The notes beneath the pieces are model-generated. The model did no database searches. It was not told where the DNA came from and saw nothing but the letters and a program-made list of their open reading frames with translations. The translations under genes were made by a program, and so were the position numbers. Shown here piece by piece: positions 31,969-38,934 of a stretch of 43,643 nt of DNA. Source of the stretch: a virus; IMG/VR virus record IMGVR_UViG_3300032163_001976, positions 1 through 43,643 of that record, one strand, 5' to 3'. Positions within the stretch are counted from its first letter, which is position 1. Every line of letters starts with the position of its first letter.

Positions 31969-31980
31969 ACGCCACGGGGG

Positions 31981-32403
31981 TCAGGCAATGAGCCGGTGCT
32001 TCACGCCGAAATGTCTGGCCGATTCGGCGAGAACCTTGTCGGCGGTCACGACCGCAAGTCCATTGGAAAAGGCCACGGCCAGGTGAATCGCATCGAGCGT
32101 CCGCAACGGAGTATGAAACGTGGCGAGCCAGTCGCGCGCCAACGCATAGTTGCGCGGCTCAACAGGAATCATCCGGTAAAGGGCGTCATCCACGTGAACC
32201 TTGAATTGCGAGAGAACTTCCAGGCCATCGTCCTTCGTCAGTTCATTCATGCGGACGCGCCGCGCGATGGCGGAATGGAATTCAACCTCCGAAAGGCTGC
32301 TGATCGCGATCTCCCCGGTTCCGGAGAAAAGTTTCCGGACTTCCGCATTCCTCGGTTCGGGCAGATAGAAGGCGATGACCACGCTGGTGTCGAGGTAGGG
32401 CAT
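31981..32403 (-). CDS. PIN-domain RNase toxin (VapC-like), second pair
   Basis: The 140-residue PIN domain has YLDTSVVIAFYLPE (Asp5), SLSEVEFHSAIARR (Glu), LRTLDAIHLAVA (Asp) and VVTADKVLAESARHFG (Asp), so all four acidic positions are present. It is distinct in sequence from the PIN protein at 15629-16048. It shares one base with the antitoxin gene. It lies reversed inside the tail operon. Confidence 0.88.
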   Translation of the reverse strand: MPYLDTSVVIAFYLPEPRNAEVRKLFSGTGEIAISSLSEVEFHSAIARRVRMNELTKDDGLEVLSQFKVHVDDALYRMIPVEPRNYALARDWLATFHTPLRTLDAIHLAVAFSNGLAVVTADKVLAESARHFGVKHRLIA

Positions 32404-32642
32404 CAGTATCGCGCCTCGCGGCGCATCTCGATGACGGTTTCGCTCATCGGCTTGCCTTTGAGCTTGATCGACTTGCGGAATTCCGTGAGGTCGGGGAACC
32501 GCTTGAGAGGCTTGCGTTCAATCGGTCCGATCTGGGCGGTCTCCTTGCCGTGCACCGTGATGACGACGGATTCGCCGCGCGCGGCGGCGCGCACCAGCAC
32601 GCCCAGACTTTTTCGCGCGTCTTTCAGGTTGACGGGTCCCAT
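32403..32642 (-). CDS. Phd/YefM-type antitoxin, second pair
   Basis: A 79-residue protein starting GPVNLKDARKSLGVLVRAA, followed by GESVVITVHGKETAQIGPIE, the Phd/YefM fold signature. The C-terminal toxin-binding tail is basic (SETVIEMRREARY). GGAGG precedes ATG 32642. Phd proteins repress their own promoter; a candidate promoter lies just upstream. Confidence 0.85.
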   Translation of the reverse strand: MGPVNLKDARKSLGVLVRAAARGESVVITVHGKETAQIGPIERKPLKRFPDLTEFRKSIKLKGKPMSETVIEMRREARY

Positions 32643-32671
32643 GTCCTGTTCCTCCAATTAAGTACACTCAT

Positions 32672-32700
32672 AGATTACACAATATTCTGAGCATCGTCAA
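32672..32700 (-). promoter_or_regulatory. Candidate promoter of toxin-antitoxin pair 2
   Basis: On the reverse strand TTGACG (plus 32695-32700) is 17 bases from TAATCT (plus 32672-32677). The -35 is good and the -10 weak. The segment is clearly more AT-rich than its surroundings, in keeping with an imported promoter. Confidence 0.5.
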
Positions 32701-32722
32701 GTCTTGGGAAAGGACTCTCGAA

Positions 32723-33238
32723 ATGAAGACTTTCACCGACAACGCCGGCCGCACGTGGACGGTCGCCCTCAACGTCACGACGCTCAAGCGCGTCAAGTCG
32801 CTCTGCGGCGTGGACGTTCTCGACTCGGTCAATGACGGCGGAAAGCTGCTCAACCGCTTGTCGTCGGATCCGGTGCTGCTTTGCGACGTGATCTTCGCGC
32901 TCTGCAAGGACCAGGCCGTGGCGAAAGAGATCAGCGACCAGGACTTCGGCTGCGCGATGGCCGGCGACTCCATCGAGTCGGCGACGACGGCATTCTTGGA
33001 GGAACTCGTGGATTTTTTCCGGGGGGAGAAGCGCAAGACGCTTCAGCGGTCCATCGCACGGGTGGCCAGGTACGAGGAGAAGTTTCTGAAGGCGGTGCAA
33101 TTGAAACTGGAGGACCCGAAGATGGACGAGGCGGTGGATCGGGTCATCGAGAGGATGAACGCGCGGATGGATCAGGCTGTCGAGCGCGTGCTCGACTCGA
33201 CCCCTGGCGATTCATCTGGCAGTGCGCCGGCATCATAG
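32723..33238 (+). CDS. Tail assembly chaperone (gpG-like)
   Basis: A 171-residue protein starting TFTDNAGRTWTVALNVTTLK, with helical GVDVLDSVNDGGKLLNRLS and DSIESATTAFLEELVDFF, ending in a Ser/Gly/Pro-rich tail. Its place just before the tape measure region and the open -1 frame across its end match the lambda G/GT arrangement. It would coat the tape measure during tail assembly. Confidence 0.75.
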   Translation: MKTFTDNAGRTWTVALNVTTLKRVKSLCGVDVLDSVNDGGKLLNRLSSDPVLLCDVIFALCKDQAVAKEISDQDFGCAMAGDSIESATTAFLEELVDFFRGEKRKTLQRSIARVARYEEKFLKAVQLKLEDPKMDEAVDRVIERMNARMDQAVERVLDSTPGDSSGSAPAS

Positions 33239-33540
33239 GCGTCGATCCGGGGCCGCTGACGTTGCGCGAGTTGACGGCAATGGCCGAGGCGCGGGTGGAC
33301 GCCGAGTGGAACCACACATCAGCGGTCCTGGCGATGCTGGCCAACGTCAACCGCGATCCGAAGAAGCAAAGCCTGTATCACCCGGAAGATTTTCATCCCT
33401 TGAAACGGTGCCGGAGCAGCAGTACCGGCATTCCCATTACGCGGGACAACATCGGTCTGTTGAAGAAGGTTTTTTGTTCCTCCGGCGGCCCGGCAATTAC
33501 GCCCGGCGCCGCGAGGACAGTGAAAGGAGGAGGCGTATGA
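33205..33540 (+). CDS. T-like extension reached by -1 frameshift (gpGT-like)
   Basis: The -1 frame across the end of the chaperone gene is coding-like. It has IGVDPGPLTLRELTAMAEA, then AEWNHTSAVLAMLANVNRD and ITRDNIGLLKKVF, ending at 33540. It has no start with a ribosome site. The likely slip is at ACC-CCT (33200-33205), where tRNA-Pro can move from CCT to CCC; it is not a textbook heptamer. The stop overlaps the next gene by ATGA. Confidence 0.55.
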   Translation, partial: WRFIWQCAGIIGVDPGPLTLRELTAMAEARVDAEWNHTSAVLAMLANVNRDPKKQSLYHPEDFHPLKRCRSSSTGIPITRDNIGLLKKVFCSSGGPAITPGAARTVKGGGV

Positions 33541-34041
33541 GACGGAAGGCGGCGAATCGGATTGTGGTTGGCGTCGTGGCGCTGGCGCTGGTCGGGATCG
33601 TGGTGGTGACGGGCGGATGCGCCGGCGCGCCGAGCGCGGCGCAAAGCAGCCAGGTGCAGGTGCAGCCGGCATCTGACCTCTCCGGCTCGCTGAAAGACAT
33701 CCACGCGGAGATGGTGACGCTGCGCCAGCAGAACCAGCAGTTGACCGATACGGTCAACTCGATGGTTCAGGAGACCGGCAACCTGCGCGCCAGAGTGGAG
33801 GAGGTGAGAGGCGACCTGAACCAGGTCACCCAGTCCTTTCGCGCTCGACCCGGAGCGGAGGAAGGAGGAACAGGGCAACCGGATCGTGGACGTGCTGGTG
33901 CTGCTGATCGTGTTCAGCCTGGGAGTACTCCTGCCGCTGCCGGAGCAGTGGTGGGCGAAGACGCTGGTGATCGTTCTAGGGATCGTGGCGCCGCTGGCGG
34001 CGCTGGTCACGATGGGAAGACTGGCCTTTCTTGGAGGATGA
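33537..34041 (+). CDS. Lipoprotein with coiled coil and C-terminal membrane segments, +1 frameshift (u-spanin-like)
   Basis: From ATG 33537, residues 1-27 form a lipoprotein signal (VVGVVALALVGIVVVTGGC, lipobox TGGC). A coiled coil (LKDIHAEMVTLRQQNQQLTD, then VEEVRGDLNQVTQ) runs to TTT at 33837. There the coding character moves to the +1 frame. Third-position GC is high in the new frame and drops in the old one. The new frame (ALDPERRKEEQGNRIVD) continues into two membrane helices and ends at 34041. Lipoprotein plus C-terminal membrane anchor is the unimolecular spanin plan. The shift could be programmed (TTT slipping to TTC) or an indel. If unshifted, the frame runs to 34226. Confidence 0.55.
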
Positions 34042-34226
34042 AGGCGGTGTGGTACTGCATCTGTCTTGTCGCAGGATTTGTCGGCGGCGTCGTGACGGCG
34101 CTCCTCGTGGCCGCGAGGAACAAGGCCAAGGCCGACCAGTTGCTGGATCGGACTGCCGGCATCGAGAAGTCGGTTGTTGACGCAGCCGAGAACGTGTCGC
34201 AGGCGGCAACGGGCGCAAAGCAGTAA
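34038..34226 (+). CDS. Small membrane protein (62 aa), holin-like topology
   Basis: ATG 34038 overlaps the preceding TGA as ATGA. One membrane helix (YCICLVAGFVGGVVTALLVAA) is followed by a charged helix (KADQLLDRTAGIEKSVVDAAENV). It could be a small holin or membrane partner of the spanin-like protein. No family is recognised, and no endolysin gene is seen nearby. Confidence 0.55.
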   Translation: MKAVWYCICLVAGFVGGVVTALLVAARNKAKADQLLDRTAGIEKSVVDAAENVSQAATGAKQ

Positions 34227-34248
34227 GGGCTACTCGGGGGAAATCACG

Positions 34249-34572
34249 ATGTTCACCCGGAGTGATCGCAGGAAGTTGGACCGGATTCTCTTTTTACTCG
34301 AAGGAGCGAAAGACATGGCCGTGGACCTGACGATCCTGAAGCAAGCCGTGACCGACATGACGACCGTCGAGAAGTCGGCGGTGACGCTCATCGGCGGGCT
34401 GGCCGCGCAGATCAACGCGCTGGCGCAGCAGGACACCGTGGACCCGTCGGACCTTCAGGCGCTGGCCGACCAGCTCGAAGCGGACAAGGCGGACCTGGCG
34501 GCGGCGATCACCGCCAACACGCCGGCTTCGGCGGACGCCCCGGCCTCGGCGGATGAGCCGACGGTGCAGTAA
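34249..34572 (+). CDS. Small coiled-coil protein before the tape measure (107 aa)
   Basis: It has a basic N-terminus (FTRSDRRKLDRILFLLEGAKD), a helical core (LTILKQAVTDMTTVEKSAVT, DLQALADQLEADKADLAAAI) and an Ala/Asp/Pro tail. The pattern is that of phage minor structural coiled coils. An alternative start at 34315 also has AAGGAG. Function is not assigned. Confidence 0.6.
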   Translation: MFTRSDRRKLDRILFLLEGAKDMAVDLTILKQAVTDMTTVEKSAVTLIGGLAAQINALAQQDTVDPSDLQALADQLEADKADLAAAITANTPASADAPASADEPTVQ

Positions 34573-34595
34573 GAGGCAGCGGATAAGGACGGCTT

Positions 34596-34641
34596 GCGGG
34601 CAAGGGGTTTTCTCCCTTGCCCGCAGGCGCCTTTCTTCTTT
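34596..34641 (+). terminator. 11-bp perfect hairpin before the tape measure gene
   Basis: GCGGGCAAGGG (34596-34606) and CCCTTGCCCGC (34614-34624) pair fully around a 7-base loop. CTTTCTTCTTT follows seven bases later. It could be a leaky terminator lowering tape measure expression relative to tail tube genes, or an RNA-stability element. Confidence 0.6.
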
Positions 34642-34658
34642 GACGGGAAATCTCACAC

Positions 34659-37115
34659 ATGGCAGCGGGCAGCAGCATTCGCGCCGGCGCCGCGTATGTC
34701 GAACTCACTGTCGACAATACGCTCCTCATGCGCGGGCTGAAGCAGGCCCAGTCGCAGCTGAAGGCGTTCGGCAGCACGGTGTCCTCGTGGGGCCGCGACT
34801 TGGCCAAGATATCGGCCGTCGCCCTTGCGCCTCTGGCGCTATCGGCGCACACCTTTTCCGAGGCGTCGAGCGCAATGGCGCGAGTGCGCGGGATCACCGG
34901 CGCGACGGCAGAAGAGTTTCAGGCGCTTTACGAGCAGGCCAAACGCCTCGCGCGCGACGGCTTCTTCTCGGTCAAGGACATCGCAGCCGGGATGGAAGCC
35001 CTGGGCAAATCGGGTCTGGCGGCCAGGGACATCATGGGCGCCATCGGGCCGGTCATGGGCCTGGCGAGGATCGCGGGATCGGAACTCCCTGAGGCGGCGG
35101 AGATGGCCACGCATGCCATGCGCGCTTTCGGCCTGGAGGCGGGCGACGTAGGCCACGTCATCGACGTGACGGCGGCGGCCGCGCGGGCCGGGAAGACCGA
35201 CGTGGCCTCCGTCTCCGAGGCGCTGGCGGCGGCAGGACCCGCCGCGCGCGCGGCTGGCGCGTCCTTCGAGGACACGGCGGCGGCCATCGCCGTCCTCTCC
35301 CAAAACGGGATCGCAGGCGCCCGCGCCGGCCAGGCGCTGGCGATGGCGTACCGCAGGCTGGCGTCCGAGAGCATCCAGGACAAACTTGGGGGCGTCGATA
35401 CGTCGAGGCCGCACGCGACGCACTCCGGGCACGGCGAAAGCCCAAGACAGATGGAGAGCCGGGTGGACCTGAGCGCCCCCGCGGCGGGCGCGAAGAAGGC
35501 GCTCGACGACCTCAACATCTCCGTCGCCGACACCAAGGGCAACATGCGTTCGCTCGGCGACATCCTGGCGGAGCTCATGAAGAAGACCAAGGACATGACC
35601 CAGCCGCAGCGCGCCGCCGTGTTCTCGGCGCTCTTCGGAAGGAGCCAGGTCGCCATGCTGGCCCTGATGAACGGGAAGTTCGCGGAGACGCAGAAAGCCC
35701 TGCGGAATACCGAAGGCGCCGCCAAGACAATGGCCACCAGCATGGCCGACCCGCTGACCCAGGCGTTCGGCAGAGTGAAGACGGCGGCAGAAGAGGTGCG
35801 GATCGCCATCGGCGAGGCCATCGGGCCGACCTTGGAAAAATGGTTCAACGAGCTGGTCCGCGTTCTGGAGGGCGTCCGGCGGTTCGTCGCCGAGCACAAA
35901 GAGCTTGTGGTCTCCATCCTCAAGTGGGCGGTGATCATCGGGACAGTCGCGGCGGCGCTGATCGGCCTCGGCACGGCGGCGCGCATCGCAGCCGGCGTGA
36001 TCGGTGGGCTGCACAGCATCGTCACGGGCGTCATCTCGATCTTCACCACGCTCGCCTCGGCAGTCACGGCACTGGCGGTCTGGATCACCACGCCGGTCGG
36101 GGCGATCATCGCGATCTTCGGAGCGTTCGCGGTCACGATGTTCGTCGTGAGCGGACAGGCCGGCCAGGCGTTGAGCTGGTTGGGCGGCGTGTTCGGCCAG
36201 TTGGGGCGGGATGCCGAGACGACCTTCCAGGGGATCAAGGATGCCATGATCGCCGGCGACTTCGGCCTGGCTGCGAAAATCCTCTGGTTGGGCCTCAAGA
36301 TGGAATGGCAGAGGGGCATCTTCTGGCTGACGGAATGGTGGGTCGCGTTCAAGGAGGTTTTCGTAGGCACGGCGACCGAGGCATTCTATGGCGCGGTCAA
36401 AGTCCTGGCGGGCGCGTGGGATGGATTGCGCGCGCTGTGGGTCATCATCGTCGGGTTTCTCTCCAACGTCTGGCAGACCTTCACCGGCGGGATCATCAAG
36501 GCGTGGAACGTCGTGGCCGGCGCGCTGTTGAAAGCGTGGACGCAGCTGAAGGGCCTCTTCAGCGACAAAGTGGACGTGAAGCTGGAGACGGCGCGCATTG
36601 ATTCTGAGACGCAACAGAAGAATCAGACCGTGGACGCCGACCGCCGGAGGTCGCAGCAGGAATACGACGAGCGGCTGGGGAAGATCGGCCAGGACTACGA
36701 TTCCACCGCCTCCGAGCTGGACAAGGAGAGCGCGCAGTCCAAGGCCGACCGGCAGGCCCGCTACCAGAAGCAGTTGCAGGACGCCCAGGCCGAACGCGAC
36801 CAGGCCGAGCAGGAATGGCACGACGCCATTTCCAAGGCAGCCCAGGAGCGCGCGGCGGCGGAAAAGAAGGACAAGGCGCCGGAGGCGCCCACGATGCCGG
36901 CGCAGAAGAAAATTGAGGCGTCGGTGCCGGCGATGCAGGTGGCGCAGCAGCGGAACCTCGAAGCCCGGGGCACGTTCAGCGCCGTTGCGACCTGGGGCAT
37001 GGGGGTAGGCTCCACGGCGGAGCGGACGGCAAAAGCGGCTGAGGACACTTCGAAGAACACCTACAGGATCATGCACGACATCGAGGACGGCGACTACGGC
37101 GCGGTGTTCGATTAA
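34659..37115 (+). CDS. Tape measure protein
   Basis: The 818-residue protein fits TP901-type tape measures. An N-terminal helical domain has ARVRGITGATAEEFQALYEQ and AGMEALGKSGLAARDIMGAI. A conserved middle has MTQPQRAAVFSALFGRSQVA. Several hydrophobic helices follow between about 420 and 500 (IGTVAAALIGLGTAARIAAG, VGAIIAIFGAFAVTMFVV). The C-terminus is charged and coiled (DQAEQEWHDAISKAAQERAA). It sets tail length and is ejected with DNA. The segment near residues 245-270 (RPHATHSGHGESPRQ) is unusually polar and may be a flexible insert. Confidence 0.9.
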   Translation: MAAGSSIRAGAAYVELTVDNTLLMRGLKQAQSQLKAFGSTVSSWGRDLAKISAVALAPLALSAHTFSEASSAMARVRGITGATAEEFQALYEQAKRLARDGFFSVKDIAAGMEALGKSGLAARDIMGAIGPVMGLARIAGSELPEAAEMATHAMRAFGLEAGDVGHVIDVTAAAARAGKTDVASVSEALAAAGPAARAAGASFEDTAAAIAVLSQNGIAGARAGQALAMAYRRLASESIQDKLGGVDTSRPHATHSGHGESPRQMESRVDLSAPAAGAKKALDDLNISVADTKGNMRSLGDILAELMKKTKDMTQPQRAAVFSALFGRSQVAMLALMNGKFAETQKALRNTEGAAKTMATSMADPLTQAFGRVKTAAEEVRIAIGEAIGPTLEKWFNELVRVLEGVRRFVAEHKELVVSILKWAVIIGTVAAALIGLGTAARIAAGVIGGLHSIVTGVISIFTTLASAVTALAVWITTPVGAIIAIFGAFAVTMFVVSGQAGQALSWLGGVFGQLGRDAETTFQGIKDAMIAGDFGLAAKILWLGLKMEWQRGIFWLTEWWVAFKEVFVGTATEAFYGAVKVLAGAWDGLRALWVIIVGFLSNVWQTFTGGIIKAWNVVAGALLKAWTQLKGLFSDKVDVKLETARIDSETQQKNQTVDADRRRSQQEYDERLGKIGQDYDSTASELDKESAQSKADRQARYQKQLQDAQAERDQAEQEWHDAISKAAQERAAAEKKDKAPEAPTMPAQKKIEASVPAMQVAQQRNLEARGTFSAVATWGMGVGSTAERTAKAAEDTSKNTYRIMHDIEDGDYGAVFD

Positions 37116-37130
37116 AGGGCAAGAAAAACT

Positions 37131-37949
37131 GTGACGGCGACATTGTCAGAGAGCTTTTCCGGGCGGCGCGAAGAGGTCCTCAGGACCCTCGAAGTGCAAT
37201 ACTTCGTCTTCGACGCCGCCGACGAAGACGCTGTAAGACTCACGTGCGCCCAGGCGCCTGCCGCTGGCGGGCTGCCGGCGTCCGTTGACGGGTATCTGTT
37301 CGACTACTACTCCATCGAAGAGCGGCTCAACGACACGACCTGGCGGCTCCTGGCTCATTACAAGATGCCGCCGTGGCCGAACAACCCGCCGCCGGAAGGC
37401 CACTTTTCCTTCGATACGTCGGGCGGGACTCAGCACGTCACGCAGTCGCGCTCAACGGTCGGCCGTTACGGGCCGAAAGCGACGGACAAGCTTCAGGGCG
37501 CCATCGGGTTCGACGGGCGGAATGTCCAGGGTGCGGACATCACCGTGCCGGTGTTCAACTTCACGGAGTTGCACTGGTTTACGCCCGATGTGGTCACCCA
37601 GGCGTACAAGCTGCTGCTCTTCAATAAGACCGGCTGCTACAACACCGACTCGTTCCGGGGGTTCGATCCGGGATCGGTGCTCTTCCTGGGCGCTGCCGGC
37701 GACCGGACGGGTGACGATCCGACTGATCAATGGCAAGTCACCTTCCGGTTCGCTGCGATGCCCAACCGCACGAATTTTCAGGTCGGCAATATCACCGTCG
37801 CCTCGAAGCTGGGATGGCAGTACATGTGGGTCCAATACGACGACGCGGCGGACGATGACAACCAGCAGATCGTCAAGACGCCGGTCGCGGTCTATATCGA
37901 GGAAGTTTATCAAAGCACGCTTTTCGCGGAACTGGGGATAGGCACATGA
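37131..37949 (+). CDS. Distal tail-type protein (272 aa)
   Basis: It directly follows the tape measure, the usual distal-tail slot. It is beta-rich and aromatic: VQYFVFDAADEDAVRLT, YLFDYYSIEERLNDTTWRLL, GFDGRNVQGADITVPVFNF, WQVTFRFAAMPNR. I find no motif naming a family, so the call rests on position and composition. GTG start. It overlaps the next gene by ATGA. Confidence 0.6.
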   Translation: MTATLSESFSGRREEVLRTLEVQYFVFDAADEDAVRLTCAQAPAAGGLPASVDGYLFDYYSIEERLNDTTWRLLAHYKMPPWPNNPPPEGHFSFDTSGGTQHVTQSRSTVGRYGPKATDKLQGAIGFDGRNVQGADITVPVFNFTELHWFTPDVVTQAYKLLLFNKTGCYNTDSFRGFDPGSVLFLGAAGDRTGDDPTDQWQVTFRFAAMPNRTNFQVGNITVASKLGWQYMWVQYDDAADDDNQQIVKTPVAVYIEEVYQSTLFAELGIGT

Positions 37950-38155
37950 AGAAGCCGGCAATGACCGTCGGGCGTATTCGCAGGGGGAACGCGTGGGTGG
38001 ACGTACCCATGCCGATGAAGATCGCGGACCTGGTGAGCGCGTTGAACCGGGCGTACTGCGAAGTGGTGGGCGTCACCGACGATCTTTCGATCACGCTCGT
38101 AGACGGCCGTATCCTCCGCGTTTCCTTGCCGCCAGAGAAAGCCGGGAGAGCGTGA
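37946..38155 (+). CDS. Small tail-region protein (69 aa)
   Basis: Strands TVGRIRRGNAWVDVPM and ITLVDGRILRVSLPPE surround a helix (IADLVSALNRAYCEV). No family is recognised. It is coupled to the upstream gene and ends one base before the next start. Confidence 0.65.
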   Translation: MKKPAMTVGRIRRGNAWVDVPMPMKIADLVSALNRAYCEVVGVTDDLSITLVDGRILRVSLPPEKAGRA

Positions 38156-38156
38156 T

Positions 38157-38771
38157 ATGGCCGACCTGACGAAGGTCAATAAGGGAGACGCGCTCCGGAT
38201 CCCGGCCGACACGTGGAACGCGTTCGTTGACGTGGCGAACTTCGTCCGCCAGCGGATGATGAACCAGGGTTCGTCGGTCTCCGTGCCGCCGAGCGACGTG
38301 ATCTCCTTCCGGAACGAAGACACGTCGAACATGCCGCAGTATGGCGTCGGCTGGCTGACGGACGCGGCGTTTCAAGGGTTGTCGGTCGTCAAGCAGCCGG
38401 CGTATCCGGGCATCTCGCGCATCATCGTCGCGTCGAAGCCGGCGGCCGCCAGCGCATTGGGCGCGGGCTGGACGAGCGGCCTGCGGCCCGTGCAGGTGAA
38501 CAACTGGAACGCGATCTCGGTCGGCCAGCGGATCGGCGCACAGGCGGGTTCGTGGATCGCCGGCTTGGACCCGCTCGGCCCCATGCTCGTCATCGGCAAA
38601 CTGAATTCTCCGCTCGTCGCCGCGCTGATCACCGGGCCGCGCGGCGGCTGCAAGATGATCCGCACTGGCCCTGGCGCCACGGCCGGCAGGCCGGTCAGAG
38701 TGCTCGTTTTCAGCAGCCGTTTCACGCTGACGCAGACCGCCCCGGGCGACGTGACCGTGAGCGGAGGTTAA
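38157..38771 (+). CDS. Tail-region structural protein (204 aa)
   Basis: It begins with a helix (IPADTWNAFVDVANFVRQRM), then is beta-rich (VISFRNEDTSNMPQYGVGWL, RPVQVNNWNAISVGQRIGAQ), ending FTLTQTAPGDVTVSG. Repeated Gly-containing turns and the position before the tip protein suggest a virion component such as a baseplate or fibre-attachment protein. No named domain is seen. Confidence 0.6.
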   Translation: MADLTKVNKGDALRIPADTWNAFVDVANFVRQRMMNQGSSVSVPPSDVISFRNEDTSNMPQYGVGWLTDAAFQGLSVVKQPAYPGISRIIVASKPAAASALGAGWTSGLRPVQVNNWNAISVGQRIGAQAGSWIAGLDPLGPMLVIGKLNSPLVAALITGPRGGCKMIRTGPGATAGRPVRVLVFSSRFTLTQTAPGDVTVSGG

Positions 38772-38775
38772 TTAC

Positions 38776-38928
38776 GTGATCCTGCTGGTCGACAGCAACG
38801 GCAACGTTTACGAGGCCGTCAACATCATTCCCGGCGCCGGCGCGACCTTCATGAACCTCGACGGGATTCTGGACTTGTCGGCGTACACGACGCAGGACTA
38901 CGGCGATGAAATCACCTATGTGGAATGA
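38776..38928 (+). CDS. Small tail-region protein (50 aa)
   Basis: GTG 38776 follows GGAGG at eight bases. The frame gives a beta-rich peptide with ILLVDSNGNVYEAVNIIPG and an acidic end (TQDYGDEITYVE). It fills the gap between its neighbours with only 4- and 6-base spacers, and its codon use matches them. Function is unknown. Confidence 0.65.
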   Translation: MILLVDSNGNVYEAVNIIPGAGATFMNLDGILDLSAYTTQDYGDEITYVE

Positions 38929-38934
38929 TTTGCC

